Below, piece after piece: positions 9,787 through 18,997 of a stretch of DNA of 64,000 nt. Each line of letters opens with the position of its first letter. The first letter of the stretch is position 1. The notes beneath the pieces were generated by a model, which did no database searches, was not told where the DNA came from, and saw only the letters and a list, made by a program, of their open reading frames with translations. A program made the translations under genes and the position numbers. The DNA is from Bacteroides faecalis. Its GTDB lineage: Bacteria; Bacteroidota; Bacteroidia; Bacteroidales; Bacteroidaceae. The stretch is taken from assembly GCF_003865075.1 (NCBI RefSeq), contig NZ_BHWB01000003.1, forward strand, positions 310,001-374,000. Reading direction: 5' to 3'.

Positions 9787-10536
9787 ATGAAGCATTTTAA
9801 GATTCCTATCATTATAACATTGCTACTGATAATTCCCATAAAAAGTATCATAGCACAGGAAGTGAGTGACTACACAAAGTTGGAACCTCAGGATTATTCT
9901 AAAATCACCCTTCCACCTTTAGACCTTCTTTTTGAGAATGCCAAAAGTGCTCCCACCTATGAGTTGGCAGCCGTACAAGAACAAATAGAACGAAAATTAC
10001 TCGCAAAAGAAAAACGCGCCATCCTTAGTTTTTTCAGTTTGCGTGGCAGTTATCAATATGGTATGTTCGGTAATGAATCCACATTTACTGATGTAACTAT
10101 TGCCCCCTATCTTAGTTATTCCACACAAGCACAGAATGGATATACAATAGGTGCAGGAGTCAATATCCCGTTAGATGGTCTATTTGATTTAACCGCGCGG
10201 GTAAAACGTCAAAAGTTAAGTGTACGTACAGCAGAACTTGAAAAAGAAGCCAAGTTTGAAGAAATGAAAAAAGAAATTATACTATTATATGCAACTGCCA
10301 CTTCACAACTAAATATATTAAAGTTAAATGCCGAAGCCCTTATTTTGGCTAATGTTCAGTACGGTATATCCGAAAAGAATTTTGCTAACGGTACTATCGA
10401 CTCTAATGATCTATCTTCTGAGAAATCCCGGCAATCAGTAGCACAGGAGAAATTTGAAAATAGCAAATCCGAACTCACAAAGAGCTTGATGGTACTTGAA
10501 GTAATTACACGTACCCCCATCCTCAAAAACAAATAA
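9787..10536 (+). CDS. short TolC-like periplasmic/outer membrane protein
   Basis: 249 residues with a signal peptide ending ...SIIAQ. The middle (VTIAPYLSYSTQAQNGYTIGAGVNI) resembles the barrel strands of TolC. The C-terminal half is long and helical and charged (residues ~135-240), with the TolC-like pattern of K/E-rich helices and repeated Gln/Asn. Normal TolC proteins are about 420-480 residues with two such repeats, so this is roughly one repeat. The gene ends 9 bp before the Wzz-like gene, so they are very likely co-translated and may work together in polysaccharide export. No precise function can be given. Confidence 0.7.
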   Translation: MKHFKIPIIITLLLIIPIKSIIAQEVSDYTKLEPQDYSKITLPPLDLLFENAKSAPTYELAAVQEQIERKLLAKEKRAILSFFSLRGSYQYGMFGNESTFTDVTIAPYLSYSTQAQNGYTIGAGVNIPLDGLFDLTARVKRQKLSVRTAELEKEAKFEEMKKEIILLYATATSQLNILKLNAEALILANVQYGISEKNFANGTIDSNDLSSEKSRQSVAQEKFENSKSELTKSLMVLEVITRTPILKNK

Positions 10537-10545
10537 AACTTATTT

Positions 10546-12777
10546 ATGGAATACATACTTTACATCACCAGGTTCTTATACCGTATTCGTTGGTGGCTAA
10601 TCATTGGTACAATCCTTATAACATCCGCTACTTGGTGGTTGGGAAAGCAAATGATAGGTAGGAACTACCATACAGAAGCGACACTCTACACAGGAATCGC
10701 TTCAGGATATAGTATGGAAGGTGGAGGTAGCAAAGTAGACTGGGCAACCGCACAGAATGCTATGGATAATCTGATGAATATCATTAAATCAGAAAGTACA
10801 TTGAAACGAGTATCTATGCGTTTATATGCACGTAGCCTGATAAATGGTGATCCCCATAAAGACAATGAATACATCAAAGCAAATAATTACAACCGGATTT
10901 ATAACCACTTGAGTCAAAGTCCTAATGGAAAAGAAATACTTGCTTTGATAGATAAAAGCAGCGAAGACAAGACTGTGGAAAATTTCTACAAATATTTAAA
11001 GCCGACTCAATCTAACTACCTATATGGTATCTTTTATTACAACTTACATCATTATTGCTATAATGAACTTAAAAATATACAAGCAGCTCGTAAAGGGGCT
11101 AGTGATCTGATAGAAATAAGCTATGAAGCAGATGATCCGGGCATTGCATACAATACGATCGACATTCTTACCAAAGAATTTGTAAATGAATATCGTGCCC
11201 TACGTTATGCCGAGACTGATAAGGTAATTGAATATTTCAACAGTGAACTCAAACGAATTGGAAAGGAACTTCGTATAAATGAAGACTCCTTGACAAAATA
11301 TAATGTAGATAAGCGTATCATTAATTATTATGATGAAACTAAAGAGATTGCTGCTATAAATAAAGAATTCGAATTACGTGAACAAAATGCATATATAGAA
11401 GTTAATAGCGCAAAAGCTATGCTAAGCGAACTAGAAACACACATGAACAGTAACGCAAAGCAAGTACTCAATAATATTCTGTTTTTGAACAAGTTGAATG
11501 AAGCATCTTCACTTACAGGAAAAATATCAGAAATGGAAACAGTCTCCGGTGGTGAGACCTCCAAACAGAAAGAAATACTTAAAAGCTATAAAGACAGTCT
11601 GACAATAGTTCGTAAAGAGTTATCTAATTTATCGGATAAATATGTAGAACATCGATACACCAAAGAAGGGGTGTCCAAGAACAATATCATTGAACAATGG
11701 TTGGAGCAAACTTTAAAATTCGAGAAAGCCAAATCTGATTTACAAATTATTCAAGAAAGCCAAAGAGCACTAGATGAAAGGTATAAGTTTTATGCTCCTG
11801 TGGGTTCTACTATCAAACGTAAAGAGCGTAATATAAATTTCATAGAACAGAATTACTTATCGGTGCTCAAGAGTTATAATGATGCTCTTATGCGAAGGAA
11901 GAATCTGGAAATGACATCAGCAACACTAAAGGTTCTGAATACTCCGGCCTATCCAATCAATCCAATGCCCACTCAATTGAGAAAGATAGTAATGGCAACC
12001 TGCGCTGGCACTTTTTTGTTCATATTAGGATTCTTCCTTATTCTTGAACTTTTAGACCGTACTTTACGTGACTCTATTCGTACCCGTCGACTTGTTGGTC
12101 TTCCATTACTGGGTGCTTTCCCTAAAAACTCTATTTTAGAATATCATGGTCAAGTTGAAAAGGCTCAAAACATTGCCAGCAAGCAATTAAGTAGTAGTAT
12201 TTTGCAATTCTGCAATGAAAAGAAAGAAGGATTACCGTATATAATCAATTTTATTAGCACAGAAGGTGATGAAGGTAAGAGTAAACTTATTGATGAGCTG
12301 AAAGTATATTGGAGCAATATCGGTTTAAAAGTAAGAACGGTGATTGGGGGGAAAGATTTTAATCCCTCTTCTCGTGAATTTTACCTTGCTAAAAGTATCA
12401 CCGACTTTTACATTCCGGAAGAAGAAGATATATTACTTGTTGAATACCCCAATTTGCGTGAAATCAATATTGCACCGGAGTTATTACAAGAAGCAAACCT
12501 GAATATAGTAGTTGCCAGAGCTGATCGTGGCTGGAAAGAAACTGATAAGCTATTAGTCGAGAAACTACAAAAACAAGTTGTACAAACACCTCTTTATGTA
12601 TATCTAACTTATGCATCACGTAATGTTGTAGAAGATTTCACTGGTATGTTACCGCCTTATTCAATATGGAGAAAAATGGTTTACCGCTTATCTCAATTGG
12701 CATTGACCGAAAGTGTCTCAACATTGTTTAAAAGAAAGGAACAAGCAAAGGAAGCAACCAACGAAGATGATGATTGA
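10546..12777 (+). CDS. Wzz/chain-length-determinant family protein with a degenerate tyrosine-kinase-like domain
   Basis: 743 residues. A membrane helix near residues 13-32 (FLYRIRWWLIIGTILI), a long periplasmic coiled-coil region and a second helix near 483-502 (ATCAGTFLFILGFFLILELL) frame the Wzz architecture. The usual Pro-rich segment YPINPMPTQ comes just before the second helix. The C-terminal cytosolic part looks like a BY-kinase ATPase, but the P-loop is reduced (STEGDEGKSKL) and the tail has an acidic end (NEDDD) with no tyrosine cluster. It probably controls chain length or export without normal kinase activity. The next gene overlaps its 3' end. Confidence 0.85.
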   Translation: MEYILYITRFLYRIRWWLIIGTILITSATWWLGKQMIGRNYHTEATLYTGIASGYSMEGGGSKVDWATAQNAMDNLMNIIKSESTLKRVSMRLYARSLINGDPHKDNEYIKANNYNRIYNHLSQSPNGKEILALIDKSSEDKTVENFYKYLKPTQSNYLYGIFYYNLHHYCYNELKNIQAARKGASDLIEISYEADDPGIAYNTIDILTKEFVNEYRALRYAETDKVIEYFNSELKRIGKELRINEDSLTKYNVDKRIINYYDETKEIAAINKEFELREQNAYIEVNSAKAMLSELETHMNSNAKQVLNNILFLNKLNEASSLTGKISEMETVSGGETSKQKEILKSYKDSLTIVRKELSNLSDKYVEHRYTKEGVSKNNIIEQWLEQTLKFEKAKSDLQIIQESQRALDERYKFYAPVGSTIKRKERNINFIEQNYLSVLKSYNDALMRRKNLEMTSATLKVLNTPAYPINPMPTQLRKIVMATCAGTFLFILGFFLILELLDRTLRDSIRTRRLVGLPLLGAFPKNSILEYHGQVEKAQNIASKQLSSSILQFCNEKKEGLPYIINFISTEGDEGKSKLIDELKVYWSNIGLKVRTVIGGKDFNPSSREFYLAKSITDFYIPEEEDILLVEYPNLREINIAPELLQEANLNIVVARADRGWKETDKLLVEKLQKQVVQTPLYVYLTYASRNVVEDFTGMLPPYSIWRKMVYRLSQLALTESVSTLFKRKEQAKEATNEDDD

Positions 12778-14257
12778 CAAGAAAAAATACGGTGAAAATT
12801 TAATAGCAATGGGCAACTTTTTTGCCAGTAAAGGATGGGTGTATTTAGTACTGTTAGGAGGTTTATATGTTTTATATAAAGCTATTTTTCGTACATCTAC
12901 TCCTATTTTTCTAGCATTTAGCCTGTTACCGTTAGCCTTTTTCTTTTTTTTATTAATAATCAAATATTCCAAACAAGGTTTTTATACTTTATTTATCATT
13001 CAGTTTCTGATAGCAATAATTGGTATAGTGATAATAATACCAATAGGGATAAGCACATTAGTATCTACGTTGTTCGTAGCAGTCTTGGTCATTTCATATT
13101 CAATGTACCAGAAAATAGACTGGAACGAAAGTCGTAATGGCATGTTCTGGCTCTTTTTGATATTGGGGTTGTATTATATATTAGAAATTGCCAATCCAAA
13201 CAATGTTCAAGCAGCTTGGAATGTCTCTATCACTCACTACTTTGTTTATCCACTGATATGCGCTGTATTGGTTCCATTAGCTATCCGTGACATTAAAGGA
13301 ATCCAATGGCTATTAATTATCTGGTCTATATTCATCCTGATAGCTGCTGCTAAAGGATATTGGCAGAAAAATTACGGTTTTAATGAACGCGAACAATACT
13401 TCTTATTTGTATTAGGAGGCGCCAAAACGCATATTATTTGGTCTGGTATCCGCTATTTCTCATTGTTCAGTGATGCAGCAAATTTTGGTGTACATATGGC
13501 TTTAGCCATTCCTCTTTTTGGAATATCCTTACTTTATGTGAAAAATAAGTGGTTGAAAGTTTATTTTGCATTCATTGTTATAGCGGCGGTTTATGGTATG
13601 GGTATCTCCGGAACTCGTTCTGCGATTGCTGTCCCTGTAGGCGCATTAGGGCTTTTCATTATTCTCTCTCGTAATATAAAAATTAGTATTGCAGGAATCT
13701 CAGTTTTAGCATTGGTATTTATGTTCTTCTTGTTTACCGATATCGGTGATAGTAATCAATACATACGTAAGATGCGTACAGCTTTCCGTCCTTCCGAAGA
13801 TGCTTCTTATCTTCTGCGTGTAGAAAACCGAAAAAAGATGAGAGAACTGATGGTTCATAAACCTTTCGGTTACGGAGTAGGATTATCTAAAGGTGAACAC
13901 TTTCACCCCAAAGAACGCATGCCCTACCCGCCCGATTCATGGCTTGTATCGGTATGGGTGGAGACAGGAATAGTTGGGCTCATACTTTATCTCGTTATTC
14001 ATGGCACTCTTTTCGCATGGTGCTCTTGGATACTGATGTTTAAAATAATAAACAAACAATTACGCGGATTGCTTACCGCATGGCTTTGCATGGCAGCGGG
14101 ATTCTTCCTGTCGGCCTATACCAATGATGTGATGCAATACCCCAATACCATACCCATATACACTGCTTTCGCCCTCTGCTTCGCAGGACTACATATCGAC
14201 AAACGGATACAGCAAGACAAGGGAAAGACACAGAAAGTAAAAACAACAAATAGATAA
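12767..14257 (+). CDS. O-antigen polymerase/ligase-like membrane protein (Wzy-like)
   Basis: About 496 residues with ten or more membrane helices and a large central loop (roughly residues 330-400), the layout of Wzy polymerases and WaaL ligases. In the loop, GYGVGLSKGEHFHPKERMP and the nearby Arg residues recall the Wzy_C pattern. Starts ATG 12767 or 12770 overlap the Wzz-like stop by about ten bases, so translation is coupled. Wzy here would join repeat units made by the glycosyltransferases on the periplasmic side. Polymerase versus ligase cannot be decided from sequence. Confidence 0.82.
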   Translation: MMIDKKKYGENLIAMGNFFASKGWVYLVLLGGLYVLYKAIFRTSTPIFLAFSLLPLAFFFFLLIIKYSKQGFYTLFIIQFLIAIIGIVIIIPIGISTLVSTLFVAVLVISYSMYQKIDWNESRNGMFWLFLILGLYYILEIANPNNVQAAWNVSITHYFVYPLICAVLVPLAIRDIKGIQWLLIIWSIFILIAAAKGYWQKNYGFNEREQYFLFVLGGAKTHIIWSGIRYFSLFSDAANFGVHMALAIPLFGISLLYVKNKWLKVYFAFIVIAAVYGMGISGTRSAIAVPVGALGLFIILSRNIKISIAGISVLALVFMFFLFTDIGDSNQYIRKMRTAFRPSEDASYLLRVENRKKMRELMVHKPFGYGVGLSKGEHFHPKERMPYPPDSWLVSVWVETGIVGLILYLVIHGTLFAWCSWILMFKIINKQLRGLLTAWLCMAAGFFLSAYTNDVMQYPNTIPIYTAFALCFAGLHIDKRIQQDKGKTQKVKTTNR

Positions 14258-15166
14258 ATGATGACCGACAGACCTCAAATCTCTTTTATTACCATCTGCT
14301 ACAATGGTTTCAACGATACCTGCGAACTAATAGAATCTTTAGAAAAGAATATTCACTCCGTAAGTTATGAAATCATCGTTGTAGATAATGCATCACGTGC
14401 AGATGAAGCGATTGCGATCAGTAAATGTTATCCGAATGTTATCACTTTACGGAGCAAGGCCAACTTAGGATTCTCTGGAGGCAACAACCTCGGTATCCGC
14501 ATTGCAAAAGGAAAATACATTTTCCTAATCAACAACGACACATACATCGAAACAGACGGATTCCACTCCCTAGTAGAACGTCTTGAAAGCCGTCCGGAAA
14601 TAGGTGCTGTCTCCCCAAAGATACGTTTTGCTTTTCCACCACAAAACATACAATTTACGGGATTCACTCCACTGACACCCATCACTCTGCGCAACAGTCC
14701 TATCGGCTTCGGACACATTGATGATGGACGTTTCGACACCCCGCACCCTTCTCCTTATTTACATGGAGCCGCCATGATAATAAAACGAGAAGTGATTGAA
14801 AAGGTAGGATTGATGCCGGAAATATATTTTTTATATTACGAAGAGATGGATTGGTGTACCCAGATGACTAATGCCGGCTACGAACTATGGTATGAACCCC
14901 GTTGCACCATTTTCCATAAAGAAAGCCAAAGCACCGGACAACTTAGTAAACTACGTACTTACTACATGACGCGCAATCGTCTACTCTACGCCCGGCGCAA
15001 CCGTACAGGATCTCATCGACTACTGTCTATACTTTATCAATCTACCATAGCCGCCGGAAAGAACAGTCTCCAGTTTGCCTTGAAAGGCCATTTCGACCTA
15101 TTTTTCGCTGTATGGAAAGGAATTATAGGAGGTGTTTTCCTTACACCTCCTACAATAACAAAATAA
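14258..15166 (+). CDS. family 2 glycosyltransferase (rhamnosyltransferase-like)
   Basis: GT-A enzyme of 302 residues. Near the N-terminus are FITICYNG and IIVVDNASRADE for nucleotide-sugar binding; KANLGFSGGNNLGI and the DxD-like NND follow at about residues 70-95. YYEEMDWCTQMTNAG is the acceptor-side acidic patch seen in rhamnosyl- and galactofuranosyl-transferases of this group. It begins directly after the stop codon of the Wzy-like gene (ATG at 14258). The sugar it transfers cannot be named. Confidence 0.92.
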   Translation: MMTDRPQISFITICYNGFNDTCELIESLEKNIHSVSYEIIVVDNASRADEAIAISKCYPNVITLRSKANLGFSGGNNLGIRIAKGKYIFLINNDTYIETDGFHSLVERLESRPEIGAVSPKIRFAFPPQNIQFTGFTPLTPITLRNSPIGFGHIDDGRFDTPHPSPYLHGAAMIIKREVIEKVGLMPEIYFLYYEEMDWCTQMTNAGYELWYEPRCTIFHKESQSTGQLSKLRTYYMTRNRLLYARRNRTGSHRLLSILYQSTIAAGKNSLQFALKGHFDLFFAVWKGIIGGVFLTPPTITK

Positions 15167-15190
15167 AACAACACTCAATTAAGAACAACT

Positions 15191-16390
15191 ATGCATATAT
15201 TTACCTTGATCGACTGGATACTCTTTAGTTTGTTAGCACTCTGCGTTTTTTATTTACTATTCTACGCAATTGCTTCCAAATTTTACCGTCCGCGCAAATT
15301 CTCCATAGCCAAGACACAGCGCCGTTTTTTGGTACTATTTCCCGCATACAAAGAAGATCGCGTAATTGTATCCACCGTCCGCAGTTTCCTCAAGCAGGAA
15401 TATCCACAAGATAAATTCGACATTGTTGTCATTTCAGACCAAATGCAACCAGCCACCAACGACACCTTACAAGCACTCCCCATCCAGCTACAAACAGCTG
15501 ACTACGCCAATAGCTCCAAAGCTAAAGCGTTATCATTGGCAATGGATATCACCATGGATAAGAATCACGACATAGTTGTCATAATGGATGCCGATAATCT
15601 TACTACCCCAAATTTCCTGGCAGAAATCAACTGTGCATTCGAAAGCGGATGCCGTTCAATACAAGCACGACGAACAGGTAAAAACTTAAATACAGACATT
15701 TCTATTTTAGATGCAGTCAGCGAAGAGATCAATAATGGATTTTTCCGTAGTGGACACAATGCAGTTGGTCTATCAGCCGGTCTGACCGGTTCAGGAATGG
15801 CTTTTGATGCGGATTGGTTCCGCCAAAATGTAAAGCATCTGCAAACCTCCGGAGAAGACAAAGAATTGGAAGCATTGTTACTAAAACAACGAGTTCATAC
15901 CGAATATTTGGCACAACTCTCCGTATATGATGAAAAAACGCAGAAGAAGGAAGCAATCAAGAATCAACGTAAACGCTGGATCGCCGCTCAATACGGAGCA
16001 TTACGCGCTTCATTGCCAAATTTTCCGAAAGCATTTCTACATGGCAATGTTGATTATTGCGACAAAATACTTCAATGGATGTTACCACCTCGCTTAGTAC
16101 AATTAGCAGGGGTTTTCGGCTTCACTTTTCTGATTACTGTCATTTGTATATGGATAAGTCTTCAAAATGAGAGCAATGAATGGTATATTGGAATAAAATG
16201 GTGGTTACTTTCAGTAGCCCAAGTCATTGCAATGATACTTCCTATGCCCAGAAAGTTATTTAATAAAAAACTAGGAAAAGCCATCATGCAAGTACCAACA
16301 TTGGCACTCATCATGATAGCTAATCTGTTTAAGCTCAAAGGAGCCAACAAGAAATTTATACATACAGAGCATGGAGAGGAAAAAGAATAA
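15191..16390 (+). CDS. membrane-bound family 2 glycosyltransferase
   Basis: 399 residues. One N-terminal helix (residues ~5-27) is followed by a GT-A domain with LFPAYKEDRVIV, the DADN metal-binding motif near residue 135, and QRKRWIAAQ, a Q-x-x-R-W motif typical of processive synthases of the cellulose/hyaluronan type. Two or three C-terminal helices end the protein. It closes the first half of the glycan locus. Directly after it the strand changes and decayed genes begin. Confidence 0.92.
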   Translation: MHIFTLIDWILFSLLALCVFYLLFYAIASKFYRPRKFSIAKTQRRFLVLFPAYKEDRVIVSTVRSFLKQEYPQDKFDIVVISDQMQPATNDTLQALPIQLQTADYANSSKAKALSLAMDITMDKNHDIVVIMDADNLTTPNFLAEINCAFESGCRSIQARRTGKNLNTDISILDAVSEEINNGFFRSGHNAVGLSAGLTGSGMAFDADWFRQNVKHLQTSGEDKELEALLLKQRVHTEYLAQLSVYDEKTQKKEAIKNQRKRWIAAQYGALRASLPNFPKAFLHGNVDYCDKILQWMLPPRLVQLAGVFGFTFLITVICIWISLQNESNEWYIGIKWWLLSVAQVIAMILPMPRKLFNKKLGKAIMQVPTLALIMIANLFKLKGANKKFIHTEHGEEKE

Positions 16391-16414
16391 TCTCATGCGA
16401 TCAATCGGTTACTA

Positions 16415-16886
16415 TTAAGAGTCGCATTGCCTTGTGTTCTTTCTCAACAAATCCAAATATTCTTTTACATTGAAATATGGACATGCCTTAATTCACTCTT
16501 CCGGTTCAATCTCCCCATTCAGATCAGGACTTAAGTCCCGATGTCCACAACACAACAACCGGAATAATCACGCAGAAGCGTAAGAATGAGCACCCAAAGT
16601 GAATGTTTCTGCCATTCGGTACGAGTATCAGACGAATGCCCATGACAATTGGGCCTACCTTCGTAGCAGATACCAATACTTGTCAGATTGTGTCCTTTCA
16701 CGTGAGCCCCGCGGTCCTCTCTAGCGAACGAGTAGTTTTGATATCTCCATTTTTACGAATATAAAAATGATAACTGATACCGTTGAACCCACGCCTTCGG
16801 TGGCACACTTCAAGATCCTATTCTGTAAAATCCCTGTCCGCCCTTAAGGCGGAACAGTGAATCACAATCAGGTCAATCTTCTTCAT
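16415..16886 (-). pseudogene. decayed N-acetylmuramoyl-L-alanine amidase
   Basis: Reading the minus strand from ATG 16886 gives MKKIDLIVIHCSALRADRD, the N-terminus of the amidase_2 proteins that accompany HU-like genes in Bacteroides. An in-frame TAG (16818-16820) replaces the Tyr of FTEYDLEVCH. The pieces HRRRGFNGISYHFYIRKNG, then in a second frame AHVKGHNLTSIGICYEG, then in a third GHRDLSPDLNGEIEPEE are each recognisable. A TGA stands for the Trp of EEWIKACPYF. So there are at least two frameshifts and two stops. The Zn-ligand His positions are still visible. It is beyond repair and not expressed as an enzyme. Confidence 0.93.
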
Positions 16887-17059
16887 CGACCTGCCCTTTC
16901 ATTCTTTTACTTTTTCTCTTTCTGCGAAAGAAAAAAATACTTCCAATACGATACCAAAATCTTATTAATCATCATCTTTCTGTTTTTATGAACGTTTTAT
17001 AAATACCGTCAGCTGAAAGGGAAACGGGCCCATCTCCCCCTTCCAACAAACATTTATGA

Positions 17060-17564
17060 CTAAAGAGTAGGATACGGAGATTCTCCATCATCGGATCCCC
17101 CACCTTCATTGCCACCTCCACCTTCAGAAGCGGATTTACCGGCAGAGATCAGTTCAAACATCACGTTATTTTTCCACCACGAGTAGTAGCAGTACTGTTA
17201 TTAGCAAGACGCAATGAATTATCTATCTTGAAACGAACATTGACACGAGTAATATTCTTCACCGTACAATCTTTGGCTGCTTCCACTCTAGGACAGGTAA
17301 GCGTCGTATAAAAAATCCCTAATCCATCCACTTTCACTTTATTACCTGCCACAAGCACCTTCTTCATCGAACAGACAAAGGATTTCATAACGTGCACCAC
17401 GTCCTCTACCGAAAGAAAAACAATAGATTCTATTTCACAAGCCAATGACTCAATGGAATAGATTTTCGACTCTCCCAACTTGAGCTTGAGAGCAAATACC
17501 ATCGGCAATTCCTTATCGCTAATCTGTTTTCTGTGCTGATAACGCACTACGGAACTGTTACCAT
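17060..17564 (-). pseudogene. decayed HU-like DNA-binding protein
   Basis: The open part encodes a Bacteroides HU-like protein: ESLACEIESIVFLSVEDVVHVM, NKVKVDGLGIFYTTL and ITRVNVRFKID are family blocks. The expected C-terminal tail, an acidic glycine-rich stretch (EGGGGNEGGGSDDGE), is intact but in another frame. One base is missing in an A run (plus-strand T5, 17169-17173) between ATTRGGK and NNVMFELI. The likely ATG at 17564 is also out of frame: MVTVP is followed by TAG unless one base is added. A GTG at 17547 would rescue the front end. A promoter at 17615-17622 rules out a start at 17628. Confidence 0.88.
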
Positions 17565-17614
17565 ATAAAAATGTTTTAAGAAAAGAAGGATATTCTTCCT
17601 TTCTGATGATAAAA

Positions 17615-17622
17615 CAAAGGTA
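17615..17622 (-). promoter_or_regulatory. -7 element of the HU-like gene
   Basis: TACCTTTG on the minus strand, about 50 bp before the ATG at 17564, matches the Bacteroides -7 consensus. It places the transcription start downstream of the longest open frame's TTG codon. Confidence 0.5.
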
Positions 17623-17777
17623 CAACAACCTGCCATTCGTCTTCGGAATAATACCGGGCTAAGCCTGACTACACAGAATTAAACAGGATTAAAGAATACA
17701 TAGCAAAGAGTCATAGAAACCTCAGATAAAAAACAACAGAATACTTTTCATTTCCTATAAATTCACTCTCTCCGCCC

Positions 17778-17808
17778 TTGTATATTCCAGTAAAAAAGCG
17801 TAACTTTA
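17778..17808 (+). promoter_or_regulatory. promoter remnant of the DUF4248 gene
   Basis: TTG at 17778-17780, a 20-base spacer and TAACTTTA at 17801-17808 form a near-consensus Bacteroides promoter 31 bp before the ATG at 17840. It is divergent from the HU-like gene. Confidence 0.5.
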
Positions 17809-17839
17809 TAGCATTATAACAAACTAATTAGGTGAATAA

Positions 17840-18094
17840 ATGAAAGCAACTAATCTCACACAAGAATACCGGAAAGAGAAAAGATTCAACTACCGAAGCT
17901 ACAAAAAGGAGAACTGGTACAGCTATACCCTCCCAATATAAAGCAACAAAGCGCAGTAGAACGATTTAATAATATGGATAGAAACCTCCCCCGGATTAAA
18001 AGAACGGCTTATAGCTACCGAAATGAACGTCAAAAGCAGATATTACACTCCGGCACAAGTACGCCTTATAATAGAATTCCCATAAGAACCTTAG
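17840..18094 (+). pseudogene. decayed DUF4248 gene
   Basis: DUF4248 proteins are about 75-residue Bacteroidales proteins of unknown role, usually near HU-like and amidase genes. Read in pieces: NYRSYKK, then in a second frame ELVQLYPPNIKQQSAVERFNN, then back in the first frame WIETSPGLKERL and YYTPAQVRLIIEF. A stop (TAA 18083-18085) sits where the family ends LGEP. Two compensating frameshifts lie near 17905 and 17970. The order of blocks matches the family end to end, so this is the whole gene in decay, not a chance match. Confidence 0.82.
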
Positions 18095-18185
18095 TCCAAA
18101 GAATAAAAAATAACATGAATCTGCTATTGAAGCAAGCTTTTATTTAACCCATTATTACCCAGTTATCAGTTAAATGATAAAAGAG

Positions 18186-18480
18186 TTATTCATTTGTCCA
18201 GTCCTCACTAAACAATTCCTTCTCCGACAACCAACAAGTATTATCGAACTCTGTATCACCGACTCGCCTGTCGGGTGGAACCGCAAAGTCTTTCGATTTC
18301 ACAGAAGGCGAATAACGCCCATTGACCGGATCATAAACCAATGTAGCTATCCCTCTATGTCCCAAATGTTTGAATTTCCCCTTCTCCACATGTACACATG
18401 TCACTCCGAATTCATCATCTCGTTCAATAACCAGTCCGTAATCTGCTTTGTTATAAAAATCAGCAGAACCTACTTTTAGC
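18186..18480 (-). pseudogene. C-terminal remnant of a phage/plasmid-type primase-helicase
   Basis: A frame of about 96 codons ending at TAA 18186-18188 reads VGSADFYNKADYGLVIERDD, then HVEKGKFKHLGHRGIATLVYDP and VNGRYSP. This is the end of the DnaB/Twinkle-like helicase domain of Bacteroidetes Toprim primase-helicases, where GSADF and NKAD belong to the last conserved motifs. Upstream in the same frame the similarity stops at once and a stop codon follows about 30 codons further on; the ATPase and Toprim parts are absent from this stretch. So it is a truncated leftover, convergent to the DUF4248 remnant. Confidence 0.78.
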
Positions 18481-18486
18481 CACAGG

Positions 18487-18843
18487 ATGTATAATTCGGA
18501 AAATCCGTATGCTATCCTCCTTGTTTCACAACGAAGTCAATATGCGATCTTCTCTCAATTCGGGTACAAAATGGAGGCTGGAACACATGCGCAACTGTCA
18601 CATACTGACACTTACGCCAAAGCATTCTTCCAACACTTTAAAGCATTAAAATGCATCTTCATGCTTCACTACCTCTATTATCAAGTCCATAAAGCAATAC
18701 TCGAAGAAAAATGTATAGTGATGGAGCTAAAGAACTTCGAATACCTAGACAAATATGATCCGAAACAAGTCCTCTTTCTACAAGAATGTAACGACAAAGA
18801 AGAATTACTAAAACGACTCATCCAAGAACAGAAAATTCTCTAG
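18487..18843 (+). CDS. open reading frame of unknown nature, possibly a remnant
   Basis: 118 codons on the plus strand. The first half is irregular, while the second half (ALKCIFMLHYLYYQVHKAI to LLKRLIQEQKIL) looks like real, helical, charged protein. After the stop the same frame goes on with a very basic Lys-rich tail and ends near 18939, as if a longer gene had gained a TAG. No family is recognised. The position between the helicase remnant and the next glycosyltransferase suggests another fossil of the same insertion. Confidence 0.3.
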   Translation: MYNSENPYAILLVSQRSQYAIFSQFGYKMEAGTHAQLSHTDTYAKAFFQHFKALKCIFMLHYLYYQVHKAILEEKCIVMELKNFEYLDKYDPKQVLFLQECNDKEELLKRLIQEQKIL

Positions 18844-18946
18844 ATCAGTGGTAAACTAGTGGAACAACACAAGGAGAAAAAACGAAAAAAGAAAAAGCAA
18901 GACAAAAAGAATTGCACAAAAAAGAGGAAGTTATCATAACTTTTTC

Positions 18947-18954
18947 TATCTTTG
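18947..18954 (+). promoter_or_regulatory. -7 element before the second half of the glycan locus
   Basis: TATCTTTG lies 44 bp before the ATG at 18998 and fits the Bacteroides -7 consensus. No good -33 box was found. It would let the genes from 18998 on be transcribed independently of the first half. Confidence 0.5.
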
Positions 18955-18997
18955 TGTCAAGAGTATAAACTCGTCAAAACTAAGTTGAATAAAAAAC

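Noticed and set aside
16887..17059. Short 22-codon frame (MMINKILVSYWKYFF) between the HU-like and amidase remnants
   Set aside because: A small gene is often found here in other genomes, but this frame shows no clear match and may be chance.
17565..17628. TTG start for the HU-like frame at 17628
   Set aside because: It lies upstream of or in the promoter element at 17615-17622; ATG 17564 or GTG 17547 is more credible.
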